The notes below the pieces were generated by a model. That model was not told the DNA's origin and did no database searches. It was given only the letters and a program-made list of their open reading frames with translations. The position numbers were made by a program, and so were the translations under genes. Below, piece by piece: positions 32,613 to 33,110 of a stretch of 33,110 nt of DNA. The stretch's first letter is position 1. Each line of letters opens with the position of its first letter. The stretch is from Candidatus Fermentibacterota bacterium (GTDB lineage: Bacteria; Fermentibacterota; Fermentibacteria; Fermentibacterales; JCC-6). Location of the stretch: positions 1 through 33,110 of the forward strand of contig QNDS01000008.1 in assembly GCA_003644925.1 (NCBI GenBank), read 5' to 3'.

Positions 32613-33110
32613 TCTTTCTCCACAGTGGTCACGAGTATTGCGCCGGGCAGCCGGTTCAGGGGCCATAGGAGGATTGAAAACAGCAGATAAGCGGTATGAT
32701 ACACCCTTCGGATCAACCCGTATCTCTCGAAAAGATAAGAAACAAACCTGAACTGAAAAAGGGCTCCCATGGCCCGCTCATCAATAAGATTCCCCCTCTG
32801 CGGCAGAAACGGTACAAGTGTCGCGAAGGTCCGCTTGGGTCCGTAACGCCAGCGTTCCTTTCCGATCAGGTGCTCCTTGATCGCCTCATGCAGGCGGCAG
32901 CCTGCCCACGCGGTTATAACCACAATCCGCCCGCCCGTACCCGCAACCCTTACCATCTCTTTCAAGATAGCGGCAGCTCCTGCATCATCAAACAGGTCGA
33001 CAACACCGGTGCTGTAAATCAGATCGAAACTTCCATCTGTAAAGGGAAGCGCGCGGGCGTCGGCTACCGATGTTCCCGCTCCTGCCTCTTTTGTCAGTTC
33101 CGCCGCAGTC
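32609..33110 (-). CDS. Class I SAM-dependent methyltransferase (N-terminus cut by window edge)
   Basis: The open frame runs off the right edge, and about 166 residues are visible. ADARALPFTDGSFDLIYS and then LKEMVRVAGTGGRIVV are motifs II and III of Methyltransf_11-type (UbiE-like) enzymes. The SAM-binding glycine loop must lie beyond the edge. An internal start near 32965 would leave only the C-terminal half and is not credible. The C-terminal part has a hydrophobic stretch (AYLLFSILLWPL). It is coupled by an ATGA overlap to the CDP-alcohol phosphatidyltransferase gene, so a lipid or lipid-linked substrate is possible. Confidence 0.82.
   Translation of the reverse strand, partial: TAAELTKEAGAGTSVADARALPFTDGSFDLIYSTGVVDLFDDAGAAAILKEMVRVAGTGGRIVVITAWAGCRLHEAIKEHLIGKERWRYGPKRTFATLVPFLPQRGNLIDERAMGALFQFRFVSYLFERYGLIRRVYHTAYLLFSILLWPLNRLPGAILVTTVEKE

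Overview
The window is a gene-dense bacterial chromosome segment with moderate GC and short intergenic gaps. Many genes are chained by 1-4 bp stop/start overlaps. The gene mix suggests a fermentative anaerobe of the FCB side of the bacterial tree, possibly an uncultured phylum such as Fermentibacterota. The pointers are a cytoplasmic group 3b-type [NiFe] hydrogenase, butyrate kinase beside methylmalonyl-CoA mutase, a gingipain-like protein with a C-terminal sorting domain, and an archaeal-type AspRS. No ribosomal RNA, tRNA, CRISPR array, transposase or phage gene was seen, and the taxonomic guess is inference only.

Layout. 1-188: intergenic DNA with a long inverted repeat (REP/MITE-like). 190-4955 (minus): operon hydB-hydG-hydD-hydA, then a hydrogenase maturation protease and a stand-alone receiver protein. 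5059-6866 (minus): aspS and a small unknown gene. 6884-11297 (plus): butyrate kinase, methylmalonyl-CoA mutase large subunit and a PpiC/SurA-like lipoprotein, closed by a hairpin. 11362-14209 (minus): C25-like secreted protein, M50 site-2 protease and YugP-type metallopeptidase. 14336-22613 (minus): predicted deacetylase, GT4 glycosyltransferase, metG, yaaT/PSP1, holB, an EnvC-like protein and metK. The holB-yaaT-metG grouping recalls the Bacillus neighbourhood. 22614-22981: metK leader, metK promoter, a second copy of the long inverted repeat, and the promoter of a divergent TPR-like gene. 23992-27825 (minus): dnaK-grpE-dnaJ and a 58-residue membrane protein. 27826-28127: divergent control region with a consensus sigma-54 element facing dnaK. 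28128-30956 (plus): uvrA. 30922-33110 (minus): methyltransferase (cut by the window edge), CDP-alcohol phosphatidyltransferase and a VCBS/FG-GAP-like protein.

How the genes fit together. The hydrogenase cluster carries electron-transfer subunits, catalytic subunits and the protease that trims the large subunit. The buk-mutase pair points to acyl-CoA/acyl-phosphate metabolism with ATP formation. The remainder is mostly translation, replication, protein folding, DNA repair and envelope functions.

The main points for follow-up are: a folded RNA leader before metK whose loop can pair with its own Shine-Dalgarno; a consensus sigma-54 promoter before dnaK; two copies of one long inverted repeat 22 kb apart; a receiver protein tied to the hydrogenase operon; and several genes that appear to start at TTG or GTG. 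No single locus looks like a complete new defence or mobile system.
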